Positions 27,186-35,577 are shown, counted from the stretch's first letter. The stretch is DNA of 64,000 nucleotides from Inquilinus sp. Marseille-Q2685 (GCF_916619195.1 NZ_CAKAKL010000002.1:870001-934000), one strand, 5' to 3'. Numbers and translations are program-made. The notes: generated by a model not told the origin, from the letters alone.

Positions 27186-27798
27186 CGGCGGCAGCGGTGG
27201 CGGTCTGAACCGCTGGACCACGCTGAAGATCAAGTCGGTCTACGAAAATCCCTGGATCAAGGTCGACGAGCACGATGTGCTGACCCCGGCGGGCACGCCC
27301 GGGATCTATGGGGTGGTCACCTTCAAGAACCTGGCGATCGGGGTGGTGCCGATCGACGATCAAGGGCGCGTCACCCTGGTCGGGCAGTATCGCTACGCCC
27401 TCGGCCTCTACAGCTGGGAGATCCCGGAGGGCGGCGGCGACCCGCAGTTGCCTCCGGTCGTGTCGGCTCAGCGCGAGCTGCGCGAGGAGACGGGGCTGGA
27501 GGCGGCGCATTGGCATGACATTCTGACCATGCATACGTCGAACAGCGTCTCGACCGAGACCGCCCATCTGTTCGTCGCCTGGGGCCTGACCCAGGGCGAG
27601 GCCGAGCCGGAGGAGACGGAGGATCTGGCGCTGCGCACGGTGTCGCTGGCCGAAGCCTTCGCCATGGTGGCGGACGGTCGGCTCACCGATTCTCTGACCG
27701 TCGCCGCCTTGCTGCGGCTGCAGGTGATGCTGCTGAACGGCACCCTGCCCCCGGGCCTGGCCGAGATCCTGCAGCGGGCGGACGCGACGGCCGGGTGA
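27166..27798 (+). CDS. Nudix hydrolase
   Basis: A 210-residue pyrophosphohydrolase of the ADP-sugar/NDP-sugar type. The Nudix box core AQRELREETGLEA is at about residues 103-115; the REx2EE part is intact, while the position of the first Glu of the box reads Leu. WEIPEGGGD precedes it. Likely substrates are ADP-ribose-like or other nucleoside diphosphates. It overlaps the Crp gene upstream by 20 bp and the phosphatase gene downstream by 4 bp (GTGA). A GTG at 27172 is an alternative start. Confidence 0.88.
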   Translation: MSVASGDGGSGGGLNRWTTLKIKSVYENPWIKVDEHDVLTPAGTPGIYGVVTFKNLAIGVVPIDDQGRVTLVGQYRYALGLYSWEIPEGGGDPQLPPVVSAQRELREETGLEAAHWHDILTMHTSNSVSTETAHLFVAWGLTQGEAEPEETEDLALRTVSLAEAFAMVADGRLTDSLTVAALLRLQVMLLNGTLPPGLAEILQRADATAG

Positions 27799-28118
27799 AG
27801 CGCGTCCTGTTCGTCTGCGGCCGCAACCTGCGGCGCAGCCCCACGGCGGAAGCGGTCTTCGCCGGTGCGCCGGGTGTCGAGACGGCCTCCGCCGGGCTGA
27901 ATCCCGATGCCGAGGAACCGCTGACGGCCGAGCTGGTCGAATGGGCGGACCTGATCCTCGTCATGGAAGAGGCCCAGCGTGCCAAGCTGTCCGCCCGGTT
28001 CCGCAGCTCCTTGAAACGGCCCCGCGTGATCTGCCTCGACATCCCCGACCGCTTCGAGTTCATGGACCCGGAGCTGGTGCGGCTGCTGCGCGCGAAGGTG
28101 ACGCCGTTGCTGCGCTGA
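27795..28118 (+). CDS. Low-molecular-weight protein tyrosine phosphatase-like protein
   Basis: A 107-residue protein with the phosphatase loop VCGRNLRRSPTAE, a C-x5-R motif with Cys8 and Arg14. It is short and matches the small predicted tyrosine phosphatases of COG4551 rather than full-length LMW-PTPs. The usual DP general-acid loop may be represented by CLDIPDRFEF. The GTG start overlaps the Nudix stop. The Crp-Nudix-phosphatase order suggests one operon of unknown purpose. Confidence 0.83.
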   Translation: MKRVLFVCGRNLRRSPTAEAVFAGAPGVETASAGLNPDAEEPLTAELVEWADLILVMEEAQRAKLSARFRSSLKRPRVICLDIPDRFEFMDPELVRLLRAKVTPLLR

Positions 28119-28217
28119 TCCCGCCTCGCCGGCAACCGAAGCATCAAGGAAGCATCATCGTCCTGTCACGACCCCGGGCCTAGGGTCGGCGCCCTCCGAA
28201 GATGCGAGGGACGATCG

Positions 28218-29057
28218 ATGATCCGCATGACCGCTGTTCCAGCCCTGCTTCTCGCCGCCGGCCTCCTGGCGGCCCCGGCCTGGGCGGAGGAGCCGAAGCC
28301 GTATCCGGTCGAGGCGGTCGCCTCCTTCCCGGCGTCCGAGGCGCGGCAGGCCGTGGCGGTGGATGGCGGGTCCTTCTACGCCATCAACAGCCGGGCGATC
28401 GCCCGCTACGACAAGGCGACCGGCGCCCGGATCGCCGCCTGGGCCGAAGCCAAGGACGGGCCGATCGTCCATCTCGACAGCGGCGTGGTCGTCGACGGCA
28501 AGCTCTACACCGCCCATTCCAACTACCCGGAATGGCCGATGACCAGTTCGGTCGAGATCTGGGACGCGGCGACGCTGAAGCATGTCGGCACGCACAGCTT
28601 CGGCATCGATCGCGGCTCGCTGACCTGGATCGACTATCACGAGGGAACCTGGTGGGGCGCCTTCGCCAATTACAACCGGGTGTTCGACCGCAGCCCGCTC
28701 GCCTATGGCAACAAGTACAACACCCAGATCGTCCGCTTCGATTCCGAGTGGCGCGTCGCCGAGGCCTGGGTGCTGCCGCCCGAGCTGCTGGAGAAATTCG
28801 GCGACATGAGCAACTCCGGCGGGTCCTGGGGCCCGGACGGGCGGCTCTGGATCACCGGCCATGACGAGCCGGAGGTCTATGCCCTCGAGCTGCCGGAGGC
28901 CGGATCGGTGCTGCGCTGGGTCGGCACCGCGCCGCTCGACATCGCCGGCCAGGGCATCGCCTGGGACCGGACGCAGCAAGGCGTGATCTGGGGCGTGGTC
29001 CGCGACAAGGCGAAGGGCGAGAACCGCGTCACCGCCGCCCGGGTGCAGCTGCCGTAG
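28218..29057 (+). CDS. Secreted protein of unknown function (periplasmic, repeat-like beta structure)
   Basis: A 279-residue protein. Residues 1-23 form a clear signal peptide ending PAWA|EE. The mature chain alternates short beta strands and turns (YAINSRAIARYDKATG, DGKLYTAHSN, VEIWDAATLKHVGTHSF), which suggests a beta-propeller-like fold. No catalytic motif or cofactor site is recognised. It is monocistronic, with about 100 bp on its left that hold its promoter but no gene. Confidence 0.75.
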   Translation: MIRMTAVPALLLAAGLLAAPAWAEEPKPYPVEAVASFPASEARQAVAVDGGSFYAINSRAIARYDKATGARIAAWAEAKDGPIVHLDSGVVVDGKLYTAHSNYPEWPMTSSVEIWDAATLKHVGTHSFGIDRGSLTWIDYHEGTWWGAFANYNRVFDRSPLAYGNKYNTQIVRFDSEWRVAEAWVLPPELLEKFGDMSNSGGSWGPDGRLWITGHDEPEVYALELPEAGSVLRWVGTAPLDIAGQGIAWDRTQQGVIWGVVRDKAKGENRVTAARVQLP

Positions 29058-29076
29058 CCGGCAGCCTCGATCCGGC

Positions 29077-30084
29077 CTACCAAGCCCGGCGCTGGCCCAT
29101 GACCTGGGTCGGCGCGACCGGCCGCGGCGCCCGCTCCGCCCGCGGCGAGTGGTTGAACAGGGCGCGGTAGCATTTGGCGAAATGCGAGGCCGAGGCGAAG
29201 CCGCAGGCCACCGCCACCTCCAGGATCGGCATCGAGGTCTGAGCCAGCAGGATCTGGGCGTGCTTCAACCGCGCCTCGAGATAGTACTGGGAGGGGGTGC
29301 AGTTCAGATAGATCCGGAACAGCCGCTCGAGTTGCCGGGTCGACAGCCCGGCGGCCCGGGCCAGCGCTGCCCGCGGCAGCGGCTCCGCCAGGTTGGCCTC
29401 GATCTCCGCGATCGCGGCCAGCAGCTTCGGATGGCTGACGCCGAGCCGCTCGCGCAGCTCCATCCGCTGCGGCGCGTGACCCTGGCGCGGCCGGGCGTGC
29501 AGGAACTGCTCCGCCACCTGGTTGGCGAGATCGATCCCGTGGGCCTGGCCGATCAGGTAATGGGTCATGTCCAGCGACGCCGTGCCTCCGGCCGAGGTGA
29601 AGCGGTCGCGGTCGATCTCGAACAGCCGCCCGGTGACGTCGAGCCGCGGGAAGGTTTCGGTGAAGGCGCTGAGATTCTCCCAGTGGATGGTGCAGCGATA
29701 GCCGTCCAGCAGCCCCGCCCAGGCCAGGTGGTAGGTGCCGGTCGAGACCGCGCCGATGCGCGAGCCACGCCGCGCCATCCGCCGCAGCCAGGCCAGGATG
29801 CGCTCGTCGCGGCCCTCCTGCGGGTCGAGCCCGGCGACGACCACGATCATGGTGAAGGAATCCTCCGGCCCGATCGCGCCCTGCGCCATCAGCACGCCGC
29901 CGTTGCTGGCGGTGACGGGCTCGCCGTCGACCGAGAGCAGCCGCCAGTCGTAGAGCGTGCGCCGCGCCACCCAGTTGGCGGCCCGGAACGGCTCCAGCAC
30001 CGCCGAGAGGGCCATCATCGAGAAGTTCGGCACCAGGAGGAACCCCACCCGCTGCGGCGGCTCGGTCATCGGATCGTCGGCCAT
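29077..30084 (-). CDS. GlxA-family regulator (DJ-1/PfpI-like domain plus AraC helix-turn-helix)
   Basis: A 335-residue protein. Residues 10-180 resemble a class-I glutamine-amidotransferase/DJ-1 domain (RVGFLLVPNFSMMALSAVLE), probably a ligand-binding module. Residues 220-320 are a double AraC helix-turn-helix (LARAAGLSTRQLERLFR, then EVAVACGFASASHFAKCYR). Relatives control carnitine, glycine-betaine or arginine catabolism. The usual nucleophile Cys of DJ-1 is replaced (GAVSTGTYHLAWAG), as in other GlxA regulators. ATG 30084 is preferred over an upstream in-frame codon. No target gene is obvious nearby. Confidence 0.9.
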   Translation of the reverse strand: MADDPMTEPPQRVGFLLVPNFSMMALSAVLEPFRAANWVARRTLYDWRLLSVDGEPVTASNGGVLMAQGAIGPEDSFTMIVVVAGLDPQEGRDERILAWLRRMARRGSRIGAVSTGTYHLAWAGLLDGYRCTIHWENLSAFTETFPRLDVTGRLFEIDRDRFTSAGGTASLDMTHYLIGQAHGIDLANQVAEQFLHARPRQGHAPQRMELRERLGVSHPKLLAAIAEIEANLAEPLPRAALARAAGLSTRQLERLFRIYLNCTPSQYYLEARLKHAQILLAQTSMPILEVAVACGFASASHFAKCYRALFNHSPRAERAPRPVAPTQVMGQRRAW

Positions 30085-30165
30085 GCCCTGGTTCTGCTGC
30101 GCTTCCCGCGGTTTCCGGCATCCGGCCACAGGGCCGCGGCCGGCGCAACCCCCTGCACGGTCGGG

Positions 30166-30375
30166 TCAGCCCCGATCCCGGTCGCGCGGCCGCCCTCGCA
30201 GGATCAGGGCCACGAAGCCGCCGATCAGCAGCAAGGCCGCCACCGCTGCGGCGGCGGCGATCCGGACCGCCCGGCCGCCGTCGATCCCGGCCAGGTCGCC
30301 GGTGATGGCGAAGCTCCAGACGCCGATTCCGATCAGGAAGGCGGCGATGGCCGCGATCAGCAGGGCGATGCGCAT
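30166..30375 (-). CDS. Small two-helix membrane protein
   Basis: A 69-residue protein with two hydrophobic stretches (about 3-24 and 38-60) and a basic Arg/Asp tail. It overlaps the end of the decayed glycosyltransferase by 19 bp and lies in the same direction. No family is recognised. Confidence 0.5.
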   Translation of the reverse strand: MRIALLIAAIAAFLIGIGVWSFAITGDLAGIDGGRAVRIAAAAAVAALLLIGGFVALILRGRPRDRDRG

Positions 30376-31222
30376 GGCGCTGAAGTCCGGGAGGGCTCGG
30401 AAGGAGAGAAGGCACGGCCCGCGACCACGAGCAGCAGCGCGGCCAGCACCGGCGGGCCGAGCGGGATCCCGAGCCGGAGGGCAATGGTGCGGAGGAAGAG
30501 AGGCGCGACGAAGGCCGCGAACAGCACCACCTTCTCCCATGGCCGGAAGCCGGTCCGCTGCGCCGAGGCCAACAGCCACGCCATCGGCAGCGCCAGCATC
30601 AACAGGTCGTAGTCGAGCAGGAAGGGAGAGGCCAGCACCGCCATCGCCATCATCAGCGCACCGAGGTCGAGCCCCGGGTGGAGAGAAAACCGTTCTGGCC
30701 GTGCCCCGCATTCATCAGCACCGCCGGATACGCCAGGATCGGCAATGCCGCCCAGCGCTGCGGCAGCAGCGCACGCAGACAGCGCCAATAGGCCAGCCCG
30801 GTCACGCCCAGCCAGGCGGCCAGCGACCAGAGATAGGGCAGCGTCGCGAGCGGCAGGCAGATCAGCAGGAAGACCGGAGGATAGAAGAAGGCGTAGTAGC
30901 TCTCATCCGTCGCCGGCACCGCCATCCGTTGTACGGCGAAATGCGACGCGGGCTCGTAGACGGCCTGGGGCCGGCCTTCCAGCGCGAGCTCGGAGGCCGC
31001 CCAGAAGCTGACGAAATCGGACCCGAGCGGGTATCCGGCGACGGTGACTCCGTCCCGCGACAGGGCGACCCAACCCGTGGCGACGATAGCCAGCATGACG
31101 GCGAGGCCCCGGACATAGGCCCCTGCCCGGTCGGCCGACAGCCAGGCGGCATCCCGGAGGAAGACGACCGCCCGCCCCGCCGCGCCTCTGCCCTGACCTG
31201 CCGCCGCACCCTGCCCGCTCAT
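30357..31222 (-). pseudogene. Decayed GT87/DUF2029 glycosyltransferase (internal deletion and frameshift)
   Basis: The first reading frame (from 31222) encodes a GT87-like N-terminus with SDFVSFWAASELALEG, YAFFYPPVFLLICLPLA and the conserved NAGHGQNGFLS, then stops at 30653. The matching C-terminus (ASPFLLDYDLLMLALPMAWL and PWEKVVLF) continues in another frame to 30357. Intact members have roughly 150 more residues between these blocks, so an internal deletion shifted the frame at about 30680. The polyprenyl-phosphate-sugar-dependent mannosyltransferase-type activity is probably lost. Confidence 0.8.
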
Positions 31223-31290
31223 CCGTCGCCCGTCCTGCCGCCGCTGCCCTCATCCTGCCCGGGTCGTCCCGCGGCTGTCGAGGGATGCGG

Positions 31291-31326
31291 CCTGCGGCCC
31301 GGGCGCGAAGCGTCCCGGGCCGCAGG
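31291..31326. terminator. 13-bp-arm hairpin downstream of the pirin gene
   Basis: CCTGCGGCCCGGG (31291-31303) and its perfect reverse complement (31314-31326) flank a 10-nt loop. The hairpin lies 8 bp past the pirin stop. No T tract follows, so it may act as a 3' stabiliser or an atypical terminator. Confidence 0.55.
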
Positions 31327-31333
31327 GTCGCGG

Positions 31334-32029
31334 TCAGGCGAGATCGAACAGCAGGACCTCCGCCTCCGTCTCGGCGACGATGCGGAGGCCCGGCTCGTCC
31401 TCGACCGCCGCTCCGTCACCGGCGCGCATCTCGTGCCCGTCGAGCGTGACGACACCCCGGGTCAGCTGGACGAAAGCGGCCCGTCCCGGCGCGATCGCAT
31501 GCTCCGCCGTCTCGCCGGCTGCGAGGCGCGCGACGGACAGCCGGGCGTCCTGGTGGATCCGCAGGATGCCGTCGCCGGCCTCGGGCGCCGCCACCAGCCG
31601 CAGCCCGCCGGTCGGCCCCTTCCCGACGCTCAGCTGCTCATAGCCGGGGGCCAGGCCGCGCCGGTCCGGATGAAGCCAGATCTGCAGCAGGTGCAGCGGC
31701 TCGGTCGCCGAGGCGTTCATCTCGGCATGGGTGATGCCGGTGCCGGCCGTCATCCGCTGCAGGTCGCCCGCGCGGATCACCGCGGCATGGCCGAGGCTGT
31801 CGCGATGCTCGACCGCGCCGGACAGCACATAGGTCAGGATCTCCATCTCGGCATGGGGGTGCGCTGGGAAGCCGGCGCCGGGGACGACCCGATCCTCGTT
31901 CAGCACCCGCAGCGACCGGAACCCGATGCGGGCCGGGTCGTGGAACCGGCCGAAGGAGAAGGTGTGGCGGGCCTCGATCAGGCCGGTGTCGGTGCGGCCC
32001 CGGGCCATGCGGTCGTGCAGCGTGATCAT
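31334..32029 (-). CDS. Pirin-family bicupin (YhaK-like)
   Basis: A 231-residue bicupin. The metal site of the first cupin is visible as FPAHPHAEMEILTYVLSG and GITHAEMNAS, giving three His and one Glu. YhaK and pirins may have quercetinase activity or act as redox-sensitive regulators. It is encoded 68 bp downstream of, and in the same direction as, the LysR regulator that also faces a second pirin. Confidence 0.9.
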   Translation of the reverse strand: MITLHDRMARGRTDTGLIEARHTFSFGRFHDPARIGFRSLRVLNEDRVVPGAGFPAHPHAEMEILTYVLSGAVEHRDSLGHAAVIRAGDLQRMTAGTGITHAEMNASATEPLHLLQIWLHPDRRGLAPGYEQLSVGKGPTGGLRLVAAPEAGDGILRIHQDARLSVARLAAGETAEHAIAPGRAAFVQLTRGVVTLDGHEMRAGDGAAVEDEPGLRIVAETEAEVLLFDLA

Positions 32030-32096
32030 CGCGATCTCCGATCCGGTGGTGATGCCGGGAAGATCGGGCCGGCCGGCCGAAGGCGAAAGCGGCGGA

Positions 32097-33047
32097 TCAG
32101 GAAACCCGCTGTTCGGCCGGGACGAACGACAGACCGTGCTCCCAAGGTGCGGCCTCGCCGCAGGTGTCGGCCAGGTGGTCGATCAGCGCCCGCACGCGAC
32201 GCGACAGGTGCCGGGTCTGCGGATAGAGGGCGTGGATCACATCCGCCACCGGCTCGGCGTCCAGCGCCACCGGCACGAGGCGGCCCTGGCGCAGCGCGTC
32301 GCCGACGATGAAGGTCGGCAGCACCGCGAGACCCAGCCCCGCGATCGCCGCGTCCCGCGCGGCCTCGCCGTTGTTGACGGTGATCCGGCTGCGCATCGCC
32401 ACGCTGCGCGGCGGCCCGCCGGCGGCGAAGGGCTCGAATTGCCACAGCCAGGTGGACGGCACCTCGGCATGGCCGATGGCCTCGTGCTGCGGCAGTTCCG
32501 CCAGGCTCTTCGGCAGCCCGGCCGCGGCGGCGTAGCCGGGGCTGGCGCAGACCACGCGCCGGCTGGCGGCGAGGCGGCGGGCGATCAGCGCCGAATCGCG
32601 CGGCCGGGTGATGCGGATGGCGAGATCGTACCCCTGCGCCGCCAGGTCGACCATGCGGTCGTCGAGGTCGAGGCTCAGGGCCAGCCGCGGATGCCGGCGG
32701 GCGAAGTCGAACAGCACCGGGCCGAGATAGAGCGTGCCGAAGCTCATCGGCGCGGCCACGCGCAGCGCCCCGCGCAGGTCGCCATCGCCCTCCGCCACCT
32801 CCTCCGCCGCCTCGTCGAGCTGGCGCAGGATGCTGCGGCCGCGCTCGTAGAACGCCAGGCCGCGGTCCGTCGGCAGCACCCGCCGGGTCGAACGCTGCAG
32901 CAGCGCCCCGCCCAGCGCGGTCTCGAGGTCGCTGATGCGCTTGCTGACCACGGATTTCGACAGGTTCAGCCGCCGCGCCGCGGCGCTGATGCTGCCGCTG
33001 TCCACCACCTGCAGGAAGGTGGCAATGTCATCGAGCCGGTACCGCAT
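32097..33047 (-). CDS. LysR-family transcriptional regulator
   Basis: A 316-residue LysR-type regulator. The N-terminal winged helix reads IATFLQVVDSGSISAAARRL then KSVVSKRISDLETALGG. The C-terminal effector domain follows, with GYDLAIRI and a late GLGLAVLP strand. ATG 33047 abuts a perfect palindrome. It is divergent from one pirin gene and upstream of another, so it is the likely regulator of both. Confidence 0.94.
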   Translation of the reverse strand: MRYRLDDIATFLQVVDSGSISAAARRLNLSKSVVSKRISDLETALGGALLQRSTRRVLPTDRGLAFYERGRSILRQLDEAAEEVAEGDGDLRGALRVAAPMSFGTLYLGPVLFDFARRHPRLALSLDLDDRMVDLAAQGYDLAIRITRPRDSALIARRLAASRRVVCASPGYAAAAGLPKSLAELPQHEAIGHAEVPSTWLWQFEPFAAGGPPRSVAMRSRITVNNGEAARDAAIAGLGLAVLPTFIVGDALRQGRLVPVALDAEPVADVIHALYPQTRHLSRRVRALIDHLADTCGEAAPWEHGLSFVPAEQRVS

Positions 33048-33066
33048 CGTTCGATCATATCGAACG
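33048..33066. promoter_or_regulatory. Perfect palindrome, likely LysR binding site
   Basis: CGTTCGAT-CAT-ATCGAACG has eight-base perfect arms and contains the T-N11-A LysR box (TCGATCATATCGA). It touches the LysR start codon in the 123-bp gap to the divergent pirin gene. This position is typical for autoregulation and for control of the divergent gene. Confidence 0.7.
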
Positions 33067-33170
33067 GCGGTTTCGAGGAAAGCCGCATTCTCCTCGCCGG
33101 CCGTCGGCCTGATCTTGACGGCAGAGCGAAACCGCGCCGGCGATCCCGGCGCCCGCGAATGGAGACGATG

Positions 33171-34040
33171 ATGGCGACCACCGAGACCCCGAACGCCGCC
33201 GGCGCCGTGGCCCGCCCCCGCGCCGTGACCCGTACGCTGCGCGGCCGCCCGGCCAGCGACGGCGCCGGGGTGAAGCTGACCCGCGTGATCGGCCAGCCCG
33301 GCCTGCCCGATCTCGACCCGTTCCTGATGCTGGACGAGTTCCGGTCCGACGAGGCCGCCGACTACCTGGCCGGCTTCCCGGACCATCCGCATCGCGGCTT
33401 CGAGACCGTGACCTACATGCTGGCCGGCCGGATGCGGCACGGCGACAACAAGGGCAATGTCGGCCTGCTCGGCCCGGGCAGCGTGCAGTGGATGACCGCC
33501 GGCCGCGGCATCGTCCATTCCGAGATGCCGGAGCAGGAGGACGGCCTGATGTGGGGCTTCCAGCTCTGGGTCAACCTGCCGGCGGCGGAGAAGATGGCGG
33601 CGCCGCGCTACCAGGACGTCCCGGCCGAGGCGGTGCCCGAGGTGGCGGCCGCCCCCGGCGCCCGGATCCGCGTCATCGCCGGCCGTTTCGGCGGCACGGC
33701 GGGCGCGGTCGAGGGCGGCACCACCGAGCCGGTGTATCTCGATGTCCATCTCGAGGCCGGCGCCGCGGTCGACCTGCCGCTGCCCGAGGGCCATGCCGGC
33801 TTCGCCTATGTCTACCAGGGCACGGCCGAGATCGGCGGCGAGGCGCTGGAGCGCGGCACCCTGGGTGTGCTCGGCGCCGGCGACGGCGTGCGGACGGCCG
33901 CCCAGGCCGGCCCGGCGCGGCTGCTGATCGTCGCCGGCAAGCCGTTGCGCGAGCCGGTGGCGAAGTACGGCCCCTTCGTGATGACGACCGAGGCGCAGAT
34001 CATCGAGGCCATCGAGGATTTCCGCGCCGGCCGGTTCTAG
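33171..34040 (+). CDS. Pirin family protein
   Basis: A 289-residue pirin. The metal-binding cupin motif is FPDHPHRGFETVTYMLAG with GIVHSEMPEQE, and a second cupin forms the C-terminal half. GGAG lies six bases before ATG 33171; ATG 33168 is equally in frame. It is divergent from the LysR gene and closed by a strong terminator. Pirins may degrade quercetin-like flavonoids or respond to iron redox state. Confidence 0.92.
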   Translation: MATTETPNAAGAVARPRAVTRTLRGRPASDGAGVKLTRVIGQPGLPDLDPFLMLDEFRSDEAADYLAGFPDHPHRGFETVTYMLAGRMRHGDNKGNVGLLGPGSVQWMTAGRGIVHSEMPEQEDGLMWGFQLWVNLPAAEKMAAPRYQDVPAEAVPEVAAAPGARIRVIAGRFGGTAGAVEGGTTEPVYLDVHLEAGAAVDLPLPEGHAGFAYVYQGTAEIGGEALERGTLGVLGAGDGVRTAAQAGPARLLIVAGKPLREPVAKYGPFVMTTEAQIIEAIEDFRAGRF

Positions 34041-34049
34041 AGTGATCAA

Positions 34050-34081
34050 GGGCGGAGGCCGGGTCGGCCTCCGCCCTCTTC
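34050..34081 (+). terminator. Rho-independent terminator after pirin; end of the left host region
   Basis: Twelve-base perfect arms (34050-34061 and 34065-34076, GGGCGGAGGCCG) around a three-base loop are followed by TCTTC. It closes the pirin gene 10 bp past its stop. The next 127 bp to the spanin stop contain a looser inverted repeat (CGTCAGG at 34128-34134, CCTGACG at 34159-34165) and no gene. Confidence 0.85.
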
Positions 34082-34208
34082 TCACGTCCAGCCGAGTTGC
34101 TGTCGGCCATGACCGATGATCGGCGCCCGTCAGGTCCGTTGGGCAGGATGGGTGTTGTCCTGACGAAGAAGGCCTAACACTTCGCGATATTCGCAGGATG
34201 CAGGATGA

Positions 34209-34436
34209 CTAATGCCATCCGCAGATTGCCGCTCCCGCCTCATTGTGTGCCAAGATCTGCTGCGCTGTACCGTTGGTCAGTTGATCTGCCTTACTAATAT
34301 AGATCTGCTTGGCCCAGGCGCAGTCAGTCGCGCGACCAGCGTCGCCGCAACTCGTCAGAAGCTGTGCCGTCGCCAGCGCGGCGAATGCGATCCTCCACTG
34401 TGCGGCGTGCGTCCACCGCATTGCGATAGGCTTCAT
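34209..34436 (-). CDS. Phage o-spanin-like lipoprotein (Rz1 analogue)
   Basis: A 75-residue protein with a signal-peptide core (IAFAALATAQLL) and a lipobox-like TSC, followed by a short periplasmic part with IYISKADQLTNGTAQQI and a terminal ICGW. The outer-membrane lipoprotein subunit of spanin complexes joins with the inner-membrane subunit to fuse the membranes at lysis. Its first half overlaps the i-spanin gene by 113 bp in another frame, the classic embedded or overlapping Rz/Rz1 arrangement. A second in-frame ATG at residue 6 could be the true start. Confidence 0.78.
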   Translation of the reverse strand: MKPIAMRWTHAAQWRIAFAALATAQLLTSCGDAGRATDCAWAKQIYISKADQLTNGTAQQILAHNEAGAAICGWH

Positions 34437-34590
34437 GGTCCCGCGCCTCCTGTTCCCGCTCCTGCGCCTGGCGCCCCTGCCGCCGGCCGAGCAGCAGGGC
34501 GCCCCCGATCGCCAGCACCACCGCGCCGACGGCGATGACCCACCGCCCTGCCCACGAGCCGGCGAAGCATGCCCATGCCGCGGCGATCAC
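34324..34590 (-). CDS. Phage i-spanin-like protein (Rz analogue)
   Basis: An 88-residue protein with one N-terminal membrane helix (about 17-36) and a charged helical periplasmic part rich in Glu, Arg and Gln (GRRQAQ to RRRWSRD). The GTG start at 34590 overlaps the endolysin stop (GTGA). The downstream o-spanin starts inside it. Topology, length and order identify it as the inner-membrane subunit of a two-component spanin. Confidence 0.78.
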   Translation of the reverse strand: MIAAAWACFAGSWAGRWVIAVGAVVLAIGGALLLGRRQGRQAQEREQEARDHEAYRNAVDARRTVEDRIRRAGDGTASDELRRRWSRD

Positions 34591-35264
34591 TGGCGCCTCA
34601 GCACCAGCCAGACCACGGCGGCGACGCTGGCCGCCGTCCCCCCGGCAAGCAGAAGCCACCATGGCAGGCTGGTGATGTCCTTAATGATCGGGATCGCCGG
34701 CGCCACGGCTTGAAGCCCGTCGGTGACGGCGGCCACAAGCGCGATGCTGCCACCGCCGGCAACTGCTGCGGTCTTTGCGACGTTCGCAGCCCGGCTGGCC
34801 ACCATCTTCCCCGGCGGCTTCACGCCGGCACGGAAGAGCCCGTCATCGATGGTCGCCTGGCTATAGATGCAGCGCCCGTTCTCATGGGTGATGATTGCTT
34901 TCACCAACGGCGCAATGTGCCCGTAGCTGTGCAGGTCCAGCATGGCGTCGGGGCCGAAGCCGGTCAGCTTGACGGCTTGGTCGACATAGGCGCCGGTGTC
35001 GTTCTCATGCCCCGGCGCCCAGCGCGCGATGACGCCACGGACGGTCCGCAGGCCATGCCGGTCTTGGTATGCGATCAGTAGCACGGCCAGCGCGCGGATG
35101 CCCCACTCCACGGTCGAGAACACCTCAAAGCGCCCGCCATTTTTCCGATACTCGGTGGAGTTGCGGTAGTCCGCATCCGAGATTCGGCCCTGCCACTTAT
35201 TGACGGAGTTCCGCTCAATGTTCCCAGGGTTTTTGTTCCGCTCACCGCGGGTCTGTGCAGACAT
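34587..35264 (-). CDS. Phage endolysin-like protein (P5-type peptidoglycan-degrading family) with C-terminal membrane helix
   Basis: A 225-residue protein. The N-terminal 130 residues match the phage family often called structural protein P5 or lytic enzyme: RNKNPGNIERN, a FEVFSTVEWGIRALAVLL helix, GVIARWAPGHENDT and ITHENG. A C-terminal hydrophobic helix (SLPWWLLLAGGTAASVAAVV) precedes the last few residues. ATG 35264 follows CTGGAG. Its place directly before the spanins supports a cell-wall lytic role. The membrane anchor at the C-terminus is unusual for a soluble endolysin. Confidence 0.75.
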   Translation of the reverse strand: MSAQTRGERNKNPGNIERNSVNKWQGRISDADYRNSTEYRKNGGRFEVFSTVEWGIRALAVLLIAYQDRHGLRTVRGVIARWAPGHENDTGAYVDQAVKLTGFGPDAMLDLHSYGHIAPLVKAIITHENGRCIYSQATIDDGLFRAGVKPPGKMVASRAANVAKTAAVAGGGSIALVAAVTDGLQAVAPAIPIIKDITSLPWWLLLAGGTAASVAAVVWLVLRRQ

Positions 35265-35376
35265 GTGGATCTCCAGGAATGGAAAAGCCCTGCTCTGCAG
35301 GGCTGATCGAAGGATTGTCGGTGCCGCCAAGCCGCGGCAGCGCTAGATTGGCGCGAAGGGTGGAAGGGGATGAGAC

Positions 35377-35577
35377 ATGAAAGCGGTAGCAAAAATCGGG
35401 TCTGCTGGGCTTCTGGTCGGGCTGGCGGCTTGTACCGGCGAGTGGGGTCCACCTCCTCCGCCGAAGCCCAAGCAGCCCAGCGTTGTGGACCGAGCCGCGG
35501 AGCCTCTGGTCGAGGAGCTTGGCGGTACCATCGGCCCACAGGGCGGTATTGTGTTCCAAGGCCAGCCCCCGAGGTAG
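35377..35577 (+). CDS. Small predicted lipoprotein, antisense to the lysis module
   Basis: A 66-residue protein with a signal peptide and a lipobox (GLAACTGEW, Cys at about residue 19), a proline-rich linker (PPPPPKPKQP) and a short globular tail. It has a good ribosome site (GGAAGGGGATGAG) before ATG 35377. It lies on the plus strand between the broken holin and the endolysin, so it has its own promoter and is a likely lysogeny-expressed cargo gene. Function unknown; surface exclusion is one possibility. Confidence 0.6.
   Translation: MKAVAKIGSAGLLVGLAACTGEWGPPPPPKPKQPSVVDRAAEPLVEELGGTIGPQGGIVFQGQPPR

Noticed and set aside
34085-34208. tRNA gene or attL at the left prophage end
   Set aside because: No cloverleaf or TPsiC-like GGTTCRA segment is present, and no matching repeat was found near 61 kb.
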